DNA of 64,000 bases from Methanobacterium subterraneum (GCF_002813695.1 NZ_CP017768.1:806001-870000), one strand, 5' to 3'; shown: positions 40,826-52,100, counted from the first letter of the stretch. Program-made: numbers and translations. The notes: a model not told the origin generated them from the letters alone.

Positions 40826-41551
40826 GTGATTTCGGATTTTGAAGTCTCTGAAGGCATATTCAGAGAACATAAAAAAGGCATTTATATTGTTATGCCGGCT
40901 TATAATGAAGAGAAAACCATAGGAGGTGTTATGAGGGAGCTGTTTTCCCTTGACCTTAATTTAATTGTGGTTGATGATGGTTCATCTGATGATACCCCTA
41001 TAGTTGTAAGGGACTTCATAAAACAACACCCTGACCATGTAAATTTATACCGGCATCCTTTAAACAGAGGATTAGGGGCAGCTATTTCTACAGGAATCGC
41101 AGCATCATTAACTCATAATCCAGAAATTATTGTAACTTTTGATGCTGATGGACAGCATCATGCCCTGGATCTTATCCCACTCTGCCTGCCAATACTGCAG
41201 GGCGAGGCTGATGTGGTAATTGGAAAGAGGAATTTTAGTGAGATGCCTTTCCGCAAAAAGTTCGGAAACATGGTTATGAACATTATTACCATTATATTTT
41301 ATGGAAAGAATGTTGAAGATTCTCAGTCGGGTCTAAGGGCATTTAATAAGAAGGCCGCCGAGTCATTTGAACTCCATTCCCGTGATTACGGTGTTTCTTC
41401 CGAGATCATTGGAGAAGTTAGGAGGAAACATCTTCAAATGGTTGAGGTGCCCATAACTACTATTTACACGGACTACTCACTCTCTAAGGGCACTAACACC
41501 AAGGTGGGTTTAAAGATACTAGCAAAACTCATTAAGGATATTTTAAAATAA
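40826..41551 (+). CDS. Family 2 glycosyltransferase (dolichyl-phosphate hexose synthase-like)
   Basis: A 241-residue GT-A enzyme. VMPAYNEEKTIGGV opens the fold near residue 22, LIVVDDGSSDDTP near 50 binds the nucleotide, LGAAISTGIAAS near 88 and VTFDADGQHHALDLIP near 103 carry the DXD metal site, and GLRAFNKKA near 171 is typical of polyprenyl-phosphate sugar synthases. It probably makes a lipid-linked sugar for protein or wall glycosylation at the membrane. A GTG start at 40826. A DUF2304 gene follows, a common pairing. Confidence 0.88.
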   Translation: MISDFEVSEGIFREHKKGIYIVMPAYNEEKTIGGVMRELFSLDLNLIVVDDGSSDDTPIVVRDFIKQHPDHVNLYRHPLNRGLGAAISTGIAASLTHNPEIIVTFDADGQHHALDLIPLCLPILQGEADVVIGKRNFSEMPFRKKFGNMVMNIITIIFYGKNVEDSQSGLRAFNKKAAESFELHSRDYGVSSEIIGEVRRKHLQMVEVPITTIYTDYSLSKGTNTKVGLKILAKLIKDILK

Positions 41552-41679
41552 TAAAATGGCCATAAGATTAAATCAACAGTAGAATTATGTTAAATAATAT
41601 TGTTATATCATATTAAATTATAAAATAAATTATAAAAACGTAAATCAATTAAAGGACAAATAAGAGGGAGCATAAAATA

Positions 41680-42021
41680 ATGATATTATACCAGTACATT
41701 GGATTATTTATTGGAATAATCGGCATTATTGTCACTTTTTTGAGGTTTAAGGATGGGAAAATGTCTTTTAATATGCTCCTAGTATGGGCTGCTATCTGGG
41801 TGCTTTTGATTATCTTCTCATCATATCCTGACACAACATCAATTCTGGCCAGAATAACTGGAATCGGGCGCGGGTTAGATCTAATATTAATTATTGGACT
41901 AATTGGTTGTTATTATTTAATTTTCAAAATATACAACATGATTGAGAATATAGAAGAGGAAATCACCCTGCTCAACCGTGAGATAGCTCTGCAGAGAAAA
42001 GTAGATGTAAAGAAGAAATAG
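41680..42021 (+). CDS. DUF2304-type small membrane protein
   Basis: A 113-residue protein with three membrane helices (residues 3-20, 31-48 and 67-86, [19 protein letters not shown]) and a charged coiled C-terminus ([18 protein letters not shown]). This matches the DUF2304 family, which habitually sits next to family 2 glycosyltransferases such as the gene upstream and may anchor or present them. The biochemical role is unknown. ATG 41680 is preceded by GAGGG. Confidence 0.75.
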   Translation: MILYQYIGLFIGIIGIIVTFLRFKDGKMSFNMLLVWAAIWVLLIIFSSYPDTTSILARITGIGRGLDLILIIGLIGCYYLIFKIYNMIENIEEEITLLNREIALQRKVDVKKK

Positions 42022-42037
42022 CGTCTGATCTAGCTCT

Positions 42038-42772
42038 TCAAAGGTTTTGACTTCGACGAAACTTAACAAAGTAATAAATAAGGCGGTTGTAAATTTTTTG
42101 TAGAACCATTGGGCAGTAAGTATGCCAGTTGCCGTTAGTAGTGTAAATCCAATTGTAATTTTCCTTATGTTTATTAATTATTTTTTTTAATGTTGAGTAA
42201 TATTCATCACCAAATGCATATCCTGTGGAATGGTGGTAACAATATTCAGGAATAACATAAACATCTAAATTATCAGCTAGAATAGTGAGACAGTAATCCA
42301 CAGCGTAGAGATGCCAGTTATCACAAGTTAACTCGTCAAACTGGTGTTCCTTAAAAACTTTTTGTGGAATTATGAAAAGACATTCATCCAATGTTTGTAC
42401 TTTTTGTGGTTTGCTAATGGGATTATTTCCAGAGAGTACAGGTGGTTCATCATGGGTCATATTAGAGACCTGATTGCGGTGGATTTTACCTGCCACTCCA
42501 GCTATACCCACATTATTTGAAGATTTTAAAGTGTTTTCAACTTCTTCTAGCCACTGAGGGTAAGTGAATAGCATATCTTGATGTGCGAACATGAAATAGT
42601 CACCATGTGCTTTACTAGCACCATGATTTAGTGCTTGGGCTGCTGATGAGAACTTATTTTGAGTATTATCAACTAGTATTAACTGAAAATCATTTTCCTG
42701 AATTTGCAAGCTTTTTAGTAAGAAACGTTCCAAGGTTTGTTTATTATTATAAACGCAAATTATAGATATCAC
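42038..42772 (-). CDS. GT-A-fold glycosyltransferase-like protein
   Basis: A 244-residue protein with the start of a family 2 fold (MISIICVYNNKQTLERFL, LILVDNTQNKFSSAAQAL) and an acidic YFMFAHQDMLFTYPQWL in place of the DXD strand. It keeps a HQD motif seen in some glycosyltransferase-like families. The rest (GVAGVAGKIHRN, DECLFIIPQKVF, YAVDYCLTIL) is consistent with such enzymes. Donor and acceptor are unknown. It is convergent with the DUF2304 gene, 16 bases apart. Confidence 0.72.
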   Translation of the reverse strand: MISIICVYNNKQTLERFLLKSLQIQENDFQLILVDNTQNKFSSAAQALNHGASKAHGDYFMFAHQDMLFTYPQWLEEVENTLKSSNNVGIAGVAGKIHRNQVSNMTHDEPPVLSGNNPISKPQKVQTLDECLFIIPQKVFKEHQFDELTCDNWHLYAVDYCLTILADNLDVYVIPEYCYHHSTGYAFGDEYYSTLKKIINKHKENYNWIYTTNGNWHTYCPMVLQKIYNRLIYYFVKFRRSQNL

Positions 42773-43203
42773 TCATTTCACCTATTAATCACAATTATTC
42801 TACTTAATAAGTCTATAAATTAGCTTTTTCGCAACCCGAATTTAATTCTACCCATTAACTATCCTTAGAAATCATCTTTAATTAATAATTTTCTGATAAC
42901 TCTATCTCTTTTTTTCCAAATAAATATCTAGCACTGGATTTTCATCAATAGGCAAAGTGGTAATATTCCAAATCCTTCAGCACCCAGATACCTAGTAGCT
43001 TACATCAAATACAAAAACCTATTAAATAACTAAATATGGGGGAGTCGGATAGTACACCTATATTAATAGTTTACCCATATTTTTTGCTGTTTTTTGGATT
43101 CTATTCATAATATATAACCATTAAAACAGTATGTATGAATTATATATATTTTAGATAGAATAAGTAATAAAATGAGTTTCAGAAAAAATGATAGGAGTTC
43201 ATA
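42773..43203. other. Intergenic promoter region between divergent glycosyltransferase genes
   Basis: About 430 bases. A good TATA-like stretch, ATTATATATATT (43139-43150), lies about 60 bases before the ATG at 43204, and GGAG precedes that start. AATATGGG near 43033 and CCCATATT near 43073 form a distant inverted repeat. A 24-codon frame from 43034 looks accidental. Confidence 0.45.
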
Positions 43204-44376
43204 ATGAGAATTGGATACTTCATCGGTCACTTTCCATACCCCCATAGGCTACAAGATGACATTTATATCAAAAAATACGCACATGGGGGAGTAGAGATGG
43301 CTGCCTATCACTTGGCTAGGCACATGGTAGAAAAGAGTGAAGATGTAGATATATTCACAACAGCCATTGGTAAAAATGATGAAGAGCAAAGTAATGGATT
43401 AAAAATACACCGTTACGCCACCAGCTTTAAGGTAGCCAGTGCCAATGTTTCTTTTAAACTTTGGAGGGAACCTTTAAACTATGAACTGGATTTAGTTCAT
43501 GCCCATTCTCCCATCCCTTATTCAGATTTACCTGCGCTACGTTATGCCAAGCGATATAAAGTACCATTTGTTGTGAGTTACCATTTTGATGGTCAGGAGA
43601 CTGGGGGCAGTTTTTTAAGAAATAGTGGAGTTATCCTTTACAATCGATTATTTTTGAGTAAAGTCCTAGATCAGGCAGAGGTAATACTTGTGGGAACTAG
43701 GACCTATGCCAATGAATCTCCCCATTTAAAGGAGTTTCATGATAAAATCCGGGTTGTGCCCTATGGCATCAACCTTAAAGAATTTCAAATATCTTGTTCA
43801 CCTAAGGAAGCACGGCAGAAGTTAAATTTACCCTTGGAAGGGGATTTAATACTATTTTTTGGAAGTCTCGTGCCCTACAAAGGACCAGAAGTTTTAATTA
43901 AAGCTTTGAAATTATTAGAACATAAATCAGCTCATGTTGTCTTTGCTGGACGAGGGCCCATGGAAATGGATCTCCGGCAGTTAAGCCAGGAATTAGGAGT
44001 CGAGAACCAAGTTATATTTGCTGGTTTTGTTCCCGAAGAACTAAAAAAGTATTATTACCGGGCAGCAGACATATTTTGCCTACCATCGGTTACAATGGCT
44101 GAATCTTTTGGTATTGTTAATTTAGAGGCCATGGCCTCAAGTTTACCTGTGGTGGCATCACGCCTGGGAGGACTTCCAGAAGTAGTGCGGAATGGTGAAA
44201 ATGGTCTATTAGTAGAACCAAAGGTGGTTGGTGACTTAGCTAGTAAGTTATCTTTATTATTAGAAAATCCGACTCTCAGGCATAAGTTAGGTAAGAATGG
44301 AAGGAAAATTGCTGAAAACTACAATTGGGACCGGGTGGTTGATTTGATTCATAAAATCTATGAGGAAGTTTTATAG
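43204..44376 (+). CDS. Family 4 glycosyltransferase (GT-B)
   Basis: A 390-residue GT-B retaining glycosyltransferase. The N-terminal domain has GGVEMAAYHLARHM near residue 29, VHAHSPIPYSD near 97 and VVSYHFDGQETGG near 120. The C-terminal donor-binding domain has FFGSLVPYKGPEVLIKAL near 219, VVFAGRGPM near 244, and the nucleotide-sugar EX7E motif in ESFGIVNLEAMASSLPVVASRLGG (residues about 300-323, quoted in part: SFGIVNLEAMASS). It likely adds a sugar to a surface glycan precursor; acceptor unknown. GGAG precedes ATG 43204. Confidence 0.9.
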   Translation: MRIGYFIGHFPYPHRLQDDIYIKKYAHGGVEMAAYHLARHMVEKSEDVDIFTTAIGKNDEEQSNGLKIHRYATSFKVASANVSFKLWREPLNYELDLVHAHSPIPYSDLPALRYAKRYKVPFVVSYHFDGQETGGSFLRNSGVILYNRLFLSKVLDQAEVILVGTRTYANESPHLKEFHDKIRVVPYGINLKEFQISCSPKEARQKLNLPLEGDLILFFGSLVPYKGPEVLIKALKLLEHKSAHVVFAGRGPMEMDLRQLSQELGVENQVIFAGFVPEELKKYYYRAADIFCLPSVTMAESFGIVNLEAMASSLPVVASRLGGLPEVVRNGENGLLVEPKVVGDLASKLSLLLENPTLRHKLGKNGRKIAENYNWDRVVDLIHKIYEEVL

Positions 44377-44397
44377 TGAAAATTATTTGATATAATT

Positions 44398-45282
44398 TCA
44401 TGGCCCTTTAATACCATCCCTCATTCCGTGGTAAAGAGCAGATGTGAGTTTTCTAGATTTCACATAACGCAACATATGGTATAAAAAATATAAAAAGGAT
44501 AATGAGATGAATATCGGGTATTGACATTTGTTGCTGTATTCCTTCATAAACCAAAAGCGGTTCCGGGTGAGGTAATAGACTCCCGTGGGATTTTTTGAAG
44601 TGGGAGATTCTTTATGATAGATCTTAGCTGCTGGTTGATAAATTATCCTGTAATCATGTTCTTTAACTCGGTAACACCATTCCACATCCTCATAGTACAA
44701 GAAATATTGTTGTTTTAGAAGACCTACATTTTCAATTACTGACTTTTTGATTAACAAGCAGCAGCCAGATATGTAATCAATTTCACTTTTGATCCCCGAG
44801 TCATGGGTGTCTAAATGAGGGTAATTAGTCCTTCCAGTGTATAAGTTTAGATTACCCCCAACAATACTAACCTTATCTTTTTGACCATAATAATAGACGG
44901 CAGGACCTATGATGGCATTCTTAGGGTTTTCTTCTCCGGTTTTTACCAGTTGAGCTAAAAAATTTTTATCCACCACTGTATCGTTGTTTAAAAGCAAAAT
45001 ATAATCTGGGTCTAGGTTTTTCAAAGCATAATTTATCCCTATATTGTTTCCTTGGGCAAAACCATAGTTTTTTGGATTTTTAATAAGAAAAATCCCCGAC
45101 GAGTTTAGTCCAAGTTCTGATGAGTATTGTTCCAGCTTCTCTATAGAGTCATCTATGGAACCGTTATCAACCACTATTAAGTTAAAATGAGAATACTTGA
45201 TATTTAAAACAGATTTTAAACACTCTATTGTGTCCTGCCAACTGTTCCAATTGATTATAATAATTGAAACCAGTGGGTTCAT
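44398..45282 (-). CDS. Family 2 glycosyltransferase (rhamnosyltransferase-like)
   Basis: A 294-residue inverting GT-A enzyme. It opens VSIIIINWNSWQDTIECL, with VVDNGSIDDS near 37, NYGFAQGNNIGINYA near 71 and LLLNNDTVVD near 96 as the DXD-type site; DYISGCCLLIKK near 167 and FLYYEDVEWCYRVKEHDY near 193 are the acceptor-side motifs of rhamnosyl- and galactofuranosyltransferases. With rfbD in the window, dTDP-rhamnose is a plausible donor. Its ATG overlaps the stop of the upstream glycosyltransferase by four bases. Confidence 0.88.
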   Translation of the reverse strand: MNPLVSIIIINWNSWQDTIECLKSVLNIKYSHFNLIVVDNGSIDDSIEKLEQYSSELGLNSSGIFLIKNPKNYGFAQGNNIGINYALKNLDPDYILLLNNDTVVDKNFLAQLVKTGEENPKNAIIGPAVYYYGQKDKVSIVGGNLNLYTGRTNYPHLDTHDSGIKSEIDYISGCCLLIKKSVIENVGLLKQQYFLYYEDVEWCYRVKEHDYRIIYQPAAKIYHKESPTSKNPTGVYYLTRNRFWFMKEYSNKCQYPIFISLSFLYFLYHMLRYVKSRKLTSALYHGMRDGIKGP

Positions 45283-46286
45283 TCAAAGTCTCCTCTTTTT
45301 AATTTTTTGTTGTTCATTAAAATACCTTTCAAAAATCCCCAGCCAAATCCCATGTGTTCTAAAGGGAATACCAACAAAGTTTTGATTTGACCAAACTTAA
45401 AGGTGTAATATATATCAATTAGGAAATACATTGCTATTGGTGAAAAAATTATAAGAATAGTAAATTGAGTTATTAAACTATTTAAATAGGCGATTAAGGT
45501 TATCATGAATATTATAAAGTAGAATATAGTGATGGTTGGAATTATATGGTACCAATGGAAAGTTCGAGGATTTTTTATGGTAAAATTGGCTCTTCCCTCC
45601 CCATAATTAACCATTTGCTGCAAAAAAGCTTCTAAAGTACCGCGGCGATACTGGTAGACCAAAGCACGAGGATTTTGTAAAAGTTGGTATCCTTTTTTTA
45701 TTAGCTGGTAGTTGAAGTCTGTGTCTTCACAATGACTCATTGTCTCATCATAGAACAAATCTTCTTCTTCCAATAAAAAACGAGGATATAAAGTGAATGC
45801 CACTGTTTCAACCTTTTTTATTGTATTTTCCTGAGCAAATGCCGTTCCAATACCACCGAAAGGTGTTTGTAATGCCTTAGCAATAATTTTACCCAAATCA
45901 CTGTCATTGTCTGGGCTCGCGTAAGTGGAACCCACTCCACCTAATTTACACCTTTTTTCATACTTCTGATAAGTTTCAAGAAGTTTTTCCAACCAATCAT
46001 GGTCAACATAACAATGACCATCAAGATATGCCACATATTCAGCATCAGAAGCTTCTAAACCAATATTACGAGCAGAACTTATAACTTCACGTGGATTTCT
46101 AAGTAATAGTACTCTGGAGTCGTTTTCAGCTATTTCTCGGATAATATCGGGTGTTCTATCACTGGAAATACCATCAACAACCAGAATTTTTATATCTTGA
46201 ATAGTTTGATTCTGCAAACTCCCAATACATTTTTTAATATATTTTTCCTCATTTTTAACCCCAACAATAATATCTATAAAACTCAT
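45279..46286 (-). CDS. Family 2 glycosyltransferase with membrane C-terminus
   Basis: A 335-residue protein. The GT-A domain is seen in DIIVGVKNEEKYIKKCI, LVVDGISSDRTPDI near 34, SARNIGLEASDAEYVAYLDG near 66 (in part: AYLDGHCYVDHDW) and CEDTDFNYQLIKKGYQL near 184. Two hydrophobic segments near 248-270 and 275-295 anchor it in the membrane, as in enzymes that extend lipid-linked glycans. It is translationally coupled to the next glycosyltransferase (ATGA overlap). Donor unknown. Confidence 0.85.
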   Translation of the reverse strand: MSFIDIIVGVKNEEKYIKKCIGSLQNQTIQDIKILVVDGISSDRTPDIIREIAENDSRVLLLRNPREVISSARNIGLEASDAEYVAYLDGHCYVDHDWLEKLLETYQKYEKRCKLGGVGSTYASPDNDSDLGKIIAKALQTPFGGIGTAFAQENTIKKVETVAFTLYPRFLLEEEDLFYDETMSHCEDTDFNYQLIKKGYQLLQNPRALVYQYRRGTLEAFLQQMVNYGEGRANFTIKNPRTFHWYHIIPTITIFYFIIFMITLIAYLNSLITQFTILIIFSPIAMYFLIDIYYTFKFGQIKTLLVFPLEHMGFGWGFLKGILMNNKKLKRGDFE

Positions 46287-46369
46287 ATACCACCATTGAC
46301 TTAGATCAACTTGACGCTTAAGAGAAGATGTATTTGAATTACGTGCCCCTATTAAACTCCAGCATGTTT

Positions 46370-47080
46370 TTAGTTCTCTCTATTTTTTATTATTCGGTTT
46401 ACAAAACTAACAAATCTCTGGGCATCACTCTTTTTAACCCCGTTAAATTCAAGTTCACCTTCATTGTAGATGATTTTAAAAGACCAGTTCTTGGATGAAA
46501 TTAACGAATTAACAGAAGAAATTAAACCACCTATCCCTGATTTCGGGAATTTTGGATTATATCCATCCTGGATGGTAACAATGTCAGAATATCCTATAAA
46601 TTGTCCACCATCAATCTCAATTCCGTCCCTGAGAACTCTAATATATTCACTAGGCCCTAATCCTTGAATAATATAATTCCCTTTAACTTCCAATATTTCC
46701 TGTAATTCTACTGCTAGTTTAAATTCTTTTAGTTCTGATTTGTCTAGTTCTGATTCTCTCGGAGGAAATTGGTCCTTTTCAAGGATTTCTTTGGATTCTA
46801 TTAAAGTTTCATCTTGGTATTTTTCATCAACCTCAACAAGGTTTTTGGATTGATTTTCAATAAACACTGATTGGGGATCAAGATCTAAATCTGGATCCAT
46901 ATCCATGTCCGAAGCAGTGGGTTCTGTACTTTCTGAATCGTTTAAATCTTCAAAATATGGTAAAGATTCTGCGTAACGCAATTTTCCACCACATTCACAT
47001 TCATCACTGAAATCTTCAACTTTTTCCCCTTCTTGAAGTTCGTAGTAACCCCCACATTGTTCACAAATTAAATATGTCAT
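46370..47080 (-). CDS. Zinc-ribbon protein with acidic linker and PH-like C-terminal domain
   Basis: A 236-residue protein. The N-terminal zinc ribbon [14 protein letters not shown]...[11 protein letters not shown] uses CXXC and CXC. A long acidic low-complexity linker (residues about 50-115, including [11 protein letters not shown]) leads to a beta-rich C-terminal domain ([39 protein letters not shown]) resembling bacterial PH-like lipid- or protein-binding domains. Function unknown. A truncated relative of the zinc ribbon lies at 22655-22735. It sits upstream of the glycosyltransferase pair on the same strand, 84 bases away. Confidence 0.65.
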   Translation of the reverse strand: MTYLICEQCGGYYELQEGEKVEDFSDECECGGKLRYAESLPYFEDLNDSESTEPTASDMDMDPDLDLDPQSVFIENQSKNLVEVDEKYQDETLIESKEILEKDQFPPRESELDKSELKEFKLAVELQEILEVKGNYIIQGLGPSEYIRVLRDGIEIDGGQFIGYSDIVTIQDGYNPKFPKSGIGGLISSVNSLISSKNWSFKIIYNEGELEFNGVKKSDAQRFVSFVNRIIKNREN

Positions 47081-47571
47081 TTACAGCCCCCTTAGTTTAA
47101 TTCAATATTCTAATTGGTTGTAAAGTATCTCTTAAATAATATTATCAATTAATAGAATAATTCTATTGTTATTTCAATTTTAATGTGAAATATAAATTCC
47201 GTTATATTAGAAGGTTTAGGCTTTTGTTGGTTGTTTTGTATTTCTAAACATTATGAATCCTGTCCCCCTTAAAAAATGTCTCTCATTTTAATAAAAATAA
47301 CCAGCTATCTATGGATCATTATATAATCAGAAATCAACTACACATCTATTAATGAATATTGCAATTGGATCTTTATTGAAATTTTAATTGGTGAATGATT
47401 TGTGATACAATACTAAAAACCTGATATTTTAACTAAACTGGAATATATATCATATGATTTTACAATTGAAATGAAAAAATACTCTTTGAGCCTATTATCA
47501 GAGTTTAAAGATAAAACTATGGAATTTTATTGGGATGAATGGGATTGATTGAAGATTAATATGGTGACATT
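47081..47571. other. Intergenic region, nothing recognised
   Basis: About 490 AT-rich bases between two divergent genes. It must contain two promoters; TATA-like tracts near 47440 and 47200 are candidates. No open frame, repeat or strong hairpin was found. Confidence 0.35.
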
Positions 47572-48270
47572 ATGATTTACTTTAGAGGTTGTTTGTCACG
47601 GGAGAAAATGCCTGAAATCCCTGACACCACTGAGAAAATATTGGAAAAAACTGGAACCGATTACCGTACCTTGGATAATGAAGGATGTTGTGGTTCGGTG
47701 TTACTACGCACTGGTTTTTATGATGATGCACTCCAGGTTATGAAGGATACTTTAGAGGATATTAGGGGAGAGAAGATCTTGGTTTCCTGTGCAGGTTGTT
47801 ATCGTACTTTTAAATATGAATATCCTGATATTCTGGGGGAAGATGTTGATGTGATTCACACTTCACATTTATTCTATGATTTGATTAAAGAGGGTAAGAT
47901 CAAACCAGCGGCATCTCAAGAGAAGGTTACCTATCATGATCCCTGCCATCTAGGACGTCATATGGGGGAATATGAAATTCCACGCCATGTTATAAGTCAT
48001 TTTGCTGAACTGGTGGAAATGGAACGAAACCATGAAAAAGCACGTTGTTGTGGGGCGGGTGGTGGTGTCAGATCTGCATTCCCTGAATTATCGATAGAAA
48101 TAGGTAAAATGCGCCTGGATGAAGCTAATGATACTGGTGCCGAAACCCTGGTTACCTGTTGCCCATTCTGTATTTCGAACCTAGAGTTAGCCCAGGTAAC
48201 ATATTCAGGTAAGGGGATTACCATCGTGGATCTATCCCAGTTCATGTTGGGGAGGCTGAACCATGAATGA
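47572..48270 (+). CDS. CCG-domain iron-sulfur protein (LutA/HdrB/GlpC-like)
   Basis: A 232-residue protein with two CCG cysteine-rich domains. The first runs from YFRGCL to [12 protein letters not shown] (about residue 42), with [10 protein letters not shown] near 69. The second runs from [10 protein letters not shown] near 124 to [11 protein letters not shown] near 160 and [10 protein letters not shown] near 201. Such domains bind unusual 4Fe-4S clusters in heterodisulfide reductase HdrB/HdrD and lactate-utilisation LutA. It overlaps the LutB-like gene by eight bases, so the two form an electron-transfer complex. Confidence 0.85.
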   Translation: MIYFRGCLSREKMPEIPDTTEKILEKTGTDYRTLDNEGCCGSVLLRTGFYDDALQVMKDTLEDIRGEKILVSCAGCYRTFKYEYPDILGEDVDVIHTSHLFYDLIKEGKIKPAASQEKVTYHDPCHLGRHMGEYEIPRHVISHFAELVEMERNHEKARCCGAGGGVRSAFPELSIEIGKMRLDEANDTGAETLVTCCPFCISNLELAQVTYSGKGITIVDLSQFMLGRLNHE

Positions 48271-49477
48271 CGCTGCCATGGAAATTATGAAGAGATCCTT
48301 TAATATACTGGACAAGCGAAGAGCAGACCTCCTCCAGGATGAACGTACTGTTAAGTTAAAGGAAAGGGTTAAAAATATTCGGGAAATTTCAGTTGAACAT
48401 CTACCCCCACTCCTGGAAAAGGCATGTGAAACCCTTGAAAATAATGGGGTTGAAGTTATCATGGCCAAAGATGGTGATGAAGCCAGGGAGGCCATTTATC
48501 AGCTGGTGGAAAAGGAGGAGATGGTGGCTAAATCCAAATCCAACACCGCAGGGGAGATACAACTCACCGAATATTTGGAAAATAGGGGTATAAAAGTTCT
48601 GGAAACTGATCTGGGAGATAGAATTGTTCAATTTTCCAAGAGTCATCCCACTCACCCCATTGGACCAGCATGTCATCTTGACATGGATAAAATAGCAGAA
48701 ATCGTGTCAGATGAATTTAAAAGAGAGGTAAAAGCCGAAGCAAAAGCCATTATGGGTGTGGTGAAAGATGATATTCTGGATAAAATATCCCAGTGTAGAA
48801 TAGGGATCACCGGAGCCAACTCAGTTGCCGCCCATGATGGGTCACTGCTAATGGTTCATAACGAAGGTAATATAAGCCTTCTAACCATGATGGACCTGCA
48901 TATCATACTGGTGGGCATTGATAAGGTAGTGCCCGATCTGGAAGATGCTGTATCAGTGGTGAAACTGGAAACTATCTATGCCACTGGAAAAACAGTTCCT
49001 GCCTATATGAATGTTATATCATCCCCTTCCAAGACCGCAGACATTGAACAGATCATATTAAAGGATATGTATGGAGCTAAACGAGTGGTTGTAATATTTT
49101 TAGACAACGGACGTAGCCAGGCACTCCAGAAACAAAAAGAATGCTTATGGTGCATTGGATGCGGCGCTTGCATCGTTAACTGCCCAGTTTACACAACTAT
49201 TGGGCCTGATTTCGGATATTTACGCCATTTAGGAGGTAGAGGGGTGGTTTTAAGCAACTATATCCATAATGAGGCGGTTTGTTTTGATTCAGGGTTATAC
49301 AAATGTACTTTATGCGGCCTGTGCACAGTGGAGTGTCCAGTGGAAATTCCCATTAACACTATGCTGGAAGATCTCCGCAAAGACTCGGTTAAAGGAGATA
49401 TTTATCCAAAAAAACATGGCGAAATTAGAGATAATCTTAAAATAAGAAGGTCACCATTTAAACCGGATGAGAAATAA
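48263..49477 (+). CDS. LutB-like LUD-domain iron-sulfur protein
   Basis: A 404-residue protein. The N-terminal LUD domain covers residues 55-285 ([49 protein letters not shown]). A C-terminal ferredoxin part has two 4Fe-4S motifs, [17 protein letters not shown] near 292 and [14 protein letters not shown] near 349. Together with the CCG protein upstream it resembles LutA-LutB of bacterial lactate oxidation, but no LutC or lactate permease follows. In a methanogen the physiological donor is open: lactate, another 2-hydroxyacid or an unrelated disulfide or flavin substrate. Confidence 0.85.
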   Translation: MNDAAMEIMKRSFNILDKRRADLLQDERTVKLKERVKNIREISVEHLPPLLEKACETLENNGVEVIMAKDGDEAREAIYQLVEKEEMVAKSKSNTAGEIQLTEYLENRGIKVLETDLGDRIVQFSKSHPTHPIGPACHLDMDKIAEIVSDEFKREVKAEAKAIMGVVKDDILDKISQCRIGITGANSVAAHDGSLLMVHNEGNISLLTMMDLHIILVGIDKVVPDLEDAVSVVKLETIYATGKTVPAYMNVISSPSKTADIEQIILKDMYGAKRVVVIFLDNGRSQALQKQKECLWCIGCGACIVNCPVYTTIGPDFGYLRHLGGRGVVLSNYIHNEAVCFDSGLYKCTLCGLCTVECPVEIPINTMLEDLRKDSVKGDIYPKKHGEIRDNLKIRRSPFKPDEK

Positions 49478-49553
49478 ATTAATCTAAACAGTTAATTGCC
49501 ATGATTTGAATCATAGGTTTTAAATATTAGTTAGAAGACTTGATAAATAATAA

Positions 49554-50283
<730 letters not shown>

Positions 50284-50463
50284 TTCAGAGAATTAAATCT
50301 TTTCAACCTAATAAGATTTTAAATCTAATAAAGTCCCTCTCAAAGACTAGGAAGAGGTGATCATAAGTTGATCCCAGATAAGTGAGGAGTAAGTCACTGT
50401 TGGTGATTTTTAAATAATTAACTTTTAATTTTAATCCACCCTGTGGAATGGAGGAGAAATGTT
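50284..50463 (+). other. Leader region before guaB
   Basis: About 180 bases between mfnB and guaB. It contains GATCA-TAAGT-TGATC (about 50359-50373) and a TCAC/GTGA stem near 50395, and ends in the GGAGG ribosome binding site for ATG 50464. It may be part of the guaB promoter or leader. I find no match to a known riboswitch. Confidence 0.3.
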
Positions 50464-51954
50464 ATGTTTTCAGATAAATTAAAAAAAGCCCCGGAAGGAT
50501 ACACATTTGATGATTTTTTGCTGGTACCGTCCATATCCAACATTGAACCCAAAGATGTCCAAACAAAGACTAGGGTTTCTCGAAATTACAATCTCAACAT
50601 CCCGATTGTGAGTTCGGCCATGGATACAGTCACTGAAGCTGAAATGGCCATTGCACTTGCCCAGGAAGGAGGGTTAGGTGTTATACACCGGAACATGAAC
50701 ATTAAAGAACAGGTGGCCGAGGTTGAAAAAGTCAAGCGTTCCGAGGATTTGACCATACGAGACGTTATAACCACTTCTCCAGATAGTTCTATCCATGAAG
50801 CAAGTATCATTATGGATATGGAAGACGTTAGCGGTCTACCTGTAGTGGATAATGGAAACGTGATTGGTATTATCAGCCGACGGGATATCAAACCTATCAT
50901 CAACTCTGATGCTCAGAAAAAAGTACGTGAATTCATGACCGAGGAAGTGGTGACCATCAATGAATCCACCACGCCCGAAGAAGCTCTGGACATCGCTTAT
51001 GATAACAAGGTGGAAAGATTACCGGTTGTTCAAAATAATCGAATAGTGGGTATTGTCACCATACGGGATATACTTGAACGTAAAAAACATCCCAATGCAG
51101 TGAGAGACTTAGATGGACGTTTCCTGGTTGCTGCTGCCACCGGCCCATTTGATCTGGAAAGAGCCATAGCCCTAGACAAAGCTGGAGCAGACATCATTGC
51201 CATGGATGTGGCCCACGCCCACAAACCCAGTATTATCAAGTCTGCCCGGAAAATGAAAGAAAACATCCAGGCTGATCTTCTGGTGGGTAACATTGCTACT
51301 GGTGAAGCAGCCGAAGCAATCATATCTGGTGTAGATGTTGATGGTTTGAAAGTGGGCATAGGGCCTGGATCAATATGTACTACAAGGATCATAGCTGGAG
51401 TGGGAGTACCACAGTTAACCGCCATATCCAGTGTAGCGGATGTCGCCAGGGAACATGGCGTGCCGGTTATTGGTGATGGAGGATTAAGATATTCTGGAGA
51501 TGTTGCCAAAGCCATAGCAGTGGGTGCGGATGCAGTAATGGTTGGAAGTTTAATGGCAGGAACCACTGAATCTCCAGGTGAAGTGGTTATAATGAACGGC
51601 CGCAAATTCAAACAGTACCGGGGAATGGGATCACTCGGGGCCATGACTGGTGGTTCAGGAGCAGGAACTGACCGCTACTTCCAGGAAGTTAAAGGACCCA
51701 TGAAGCACGCCAAACTGGTGCCTGAAGGTGTGGAAGGAGTTGTACCCTTCAAAGGACCGGCTGAAGAAGTGATATTCCAACTGATGGGTGGTCTTAAAGC
51801 ATCTATGGGATACAGTGGTGCTGGTAACATCCCCGAAATGTGGGAGAAATCCAGGTTTGTCAGGATCACCTCCAGTGGTATGACTGAAAGCCATCCACAT
51901 GACCTTTTAATAACAAACGAAAGCCCCAACTACCCCACAACCCGACTCATGTAA
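50464..51954 (+). CDS. guaB: IMP dehydrogenase
   Basis: A 496-residue enzyme converting IMP to XMP with NAD+, the first committed step to guanine nucleotides. The TIM barrel is split by a pair of CBS domains (about residues 95-215: TTSPDSSIHEASIIM, VSGLPVVDNGNVIGI, ERLPVVQNNRIVGIV) that usually sense adenine/guanine nucleotides. The catalytic loop VGIGPGSICTTRI contains the active-site Cys, and YRGMGSLGAM the flap. GGAGGAG before ATG 50464 fixes the start; an upstream frame from 50443 is unlikely. Confidence 0.96.
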   Translation: MFSDKLKKAPEGYTFDDFLLVPSISNIEPKDVQTKTRVSRNYNLNIPIVSSAMDTVTEAEMAIALAQEGGLGVIHRNMNIKEQVAEVEKVKRSEDLTIRDVITTSPDSSIHEASIIMDMEDVSGLPVVDNGNVIGIISRRDIKPIINSDAQKKVREFMTEEVVTINESTTPEEALDIAYDNKVERLPVVQNNRIVGIVTIRDILERKKHPNAVRDLDGRFLVAAATGPFDLERAIALDKAGADIIAMDVAHAHKPSIIKSARKMKENIQADLLVGNIATGEAAEAIISGVDVDGLKVGIGPGSICTTRIIAGVGVPQLTAISSVADVAREHGVPVIGDGGLRYSGDVAKAIAVGADAVMVGSLMAGTTESPGEVVIMNGRKFKQYRGMGSLGAMTGGSGAGTDRYFQEVKGPMKHAKLVPEGVEGVVPFKGPAEEVIFQLMGGLKASMGYSGAGNIPEMWEKSRFVRITSSGMTESHPHDLLITNESPNYPTTRLM

Positions 51955-52100
51955 AAGGTTGTGGATAAATATTTTTTTAAATCTTTGGTGAAATACGATT
52001 TAAGAAATATAAAATTAAGAATAGAGTACTGAAATAAAATTTTTGGGGAAAAAATCTTATTTTACTTTTATGGAAAATTTTTTTGAGGGTTAAAAAATTC

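Noticed and set aside
42773..43203. Small 24-codon frame starting at 43034
   Set aside because: No ribosome binding site and no recognisable sequence; it lies within a distant inverted repeat in the promoter region.
50340..50410. Possible C/D box small RNA before guaB
   Set aside because: GTGATCA does not match the C box RTGATGA, and no properly spaced D box (CTGA) was found.
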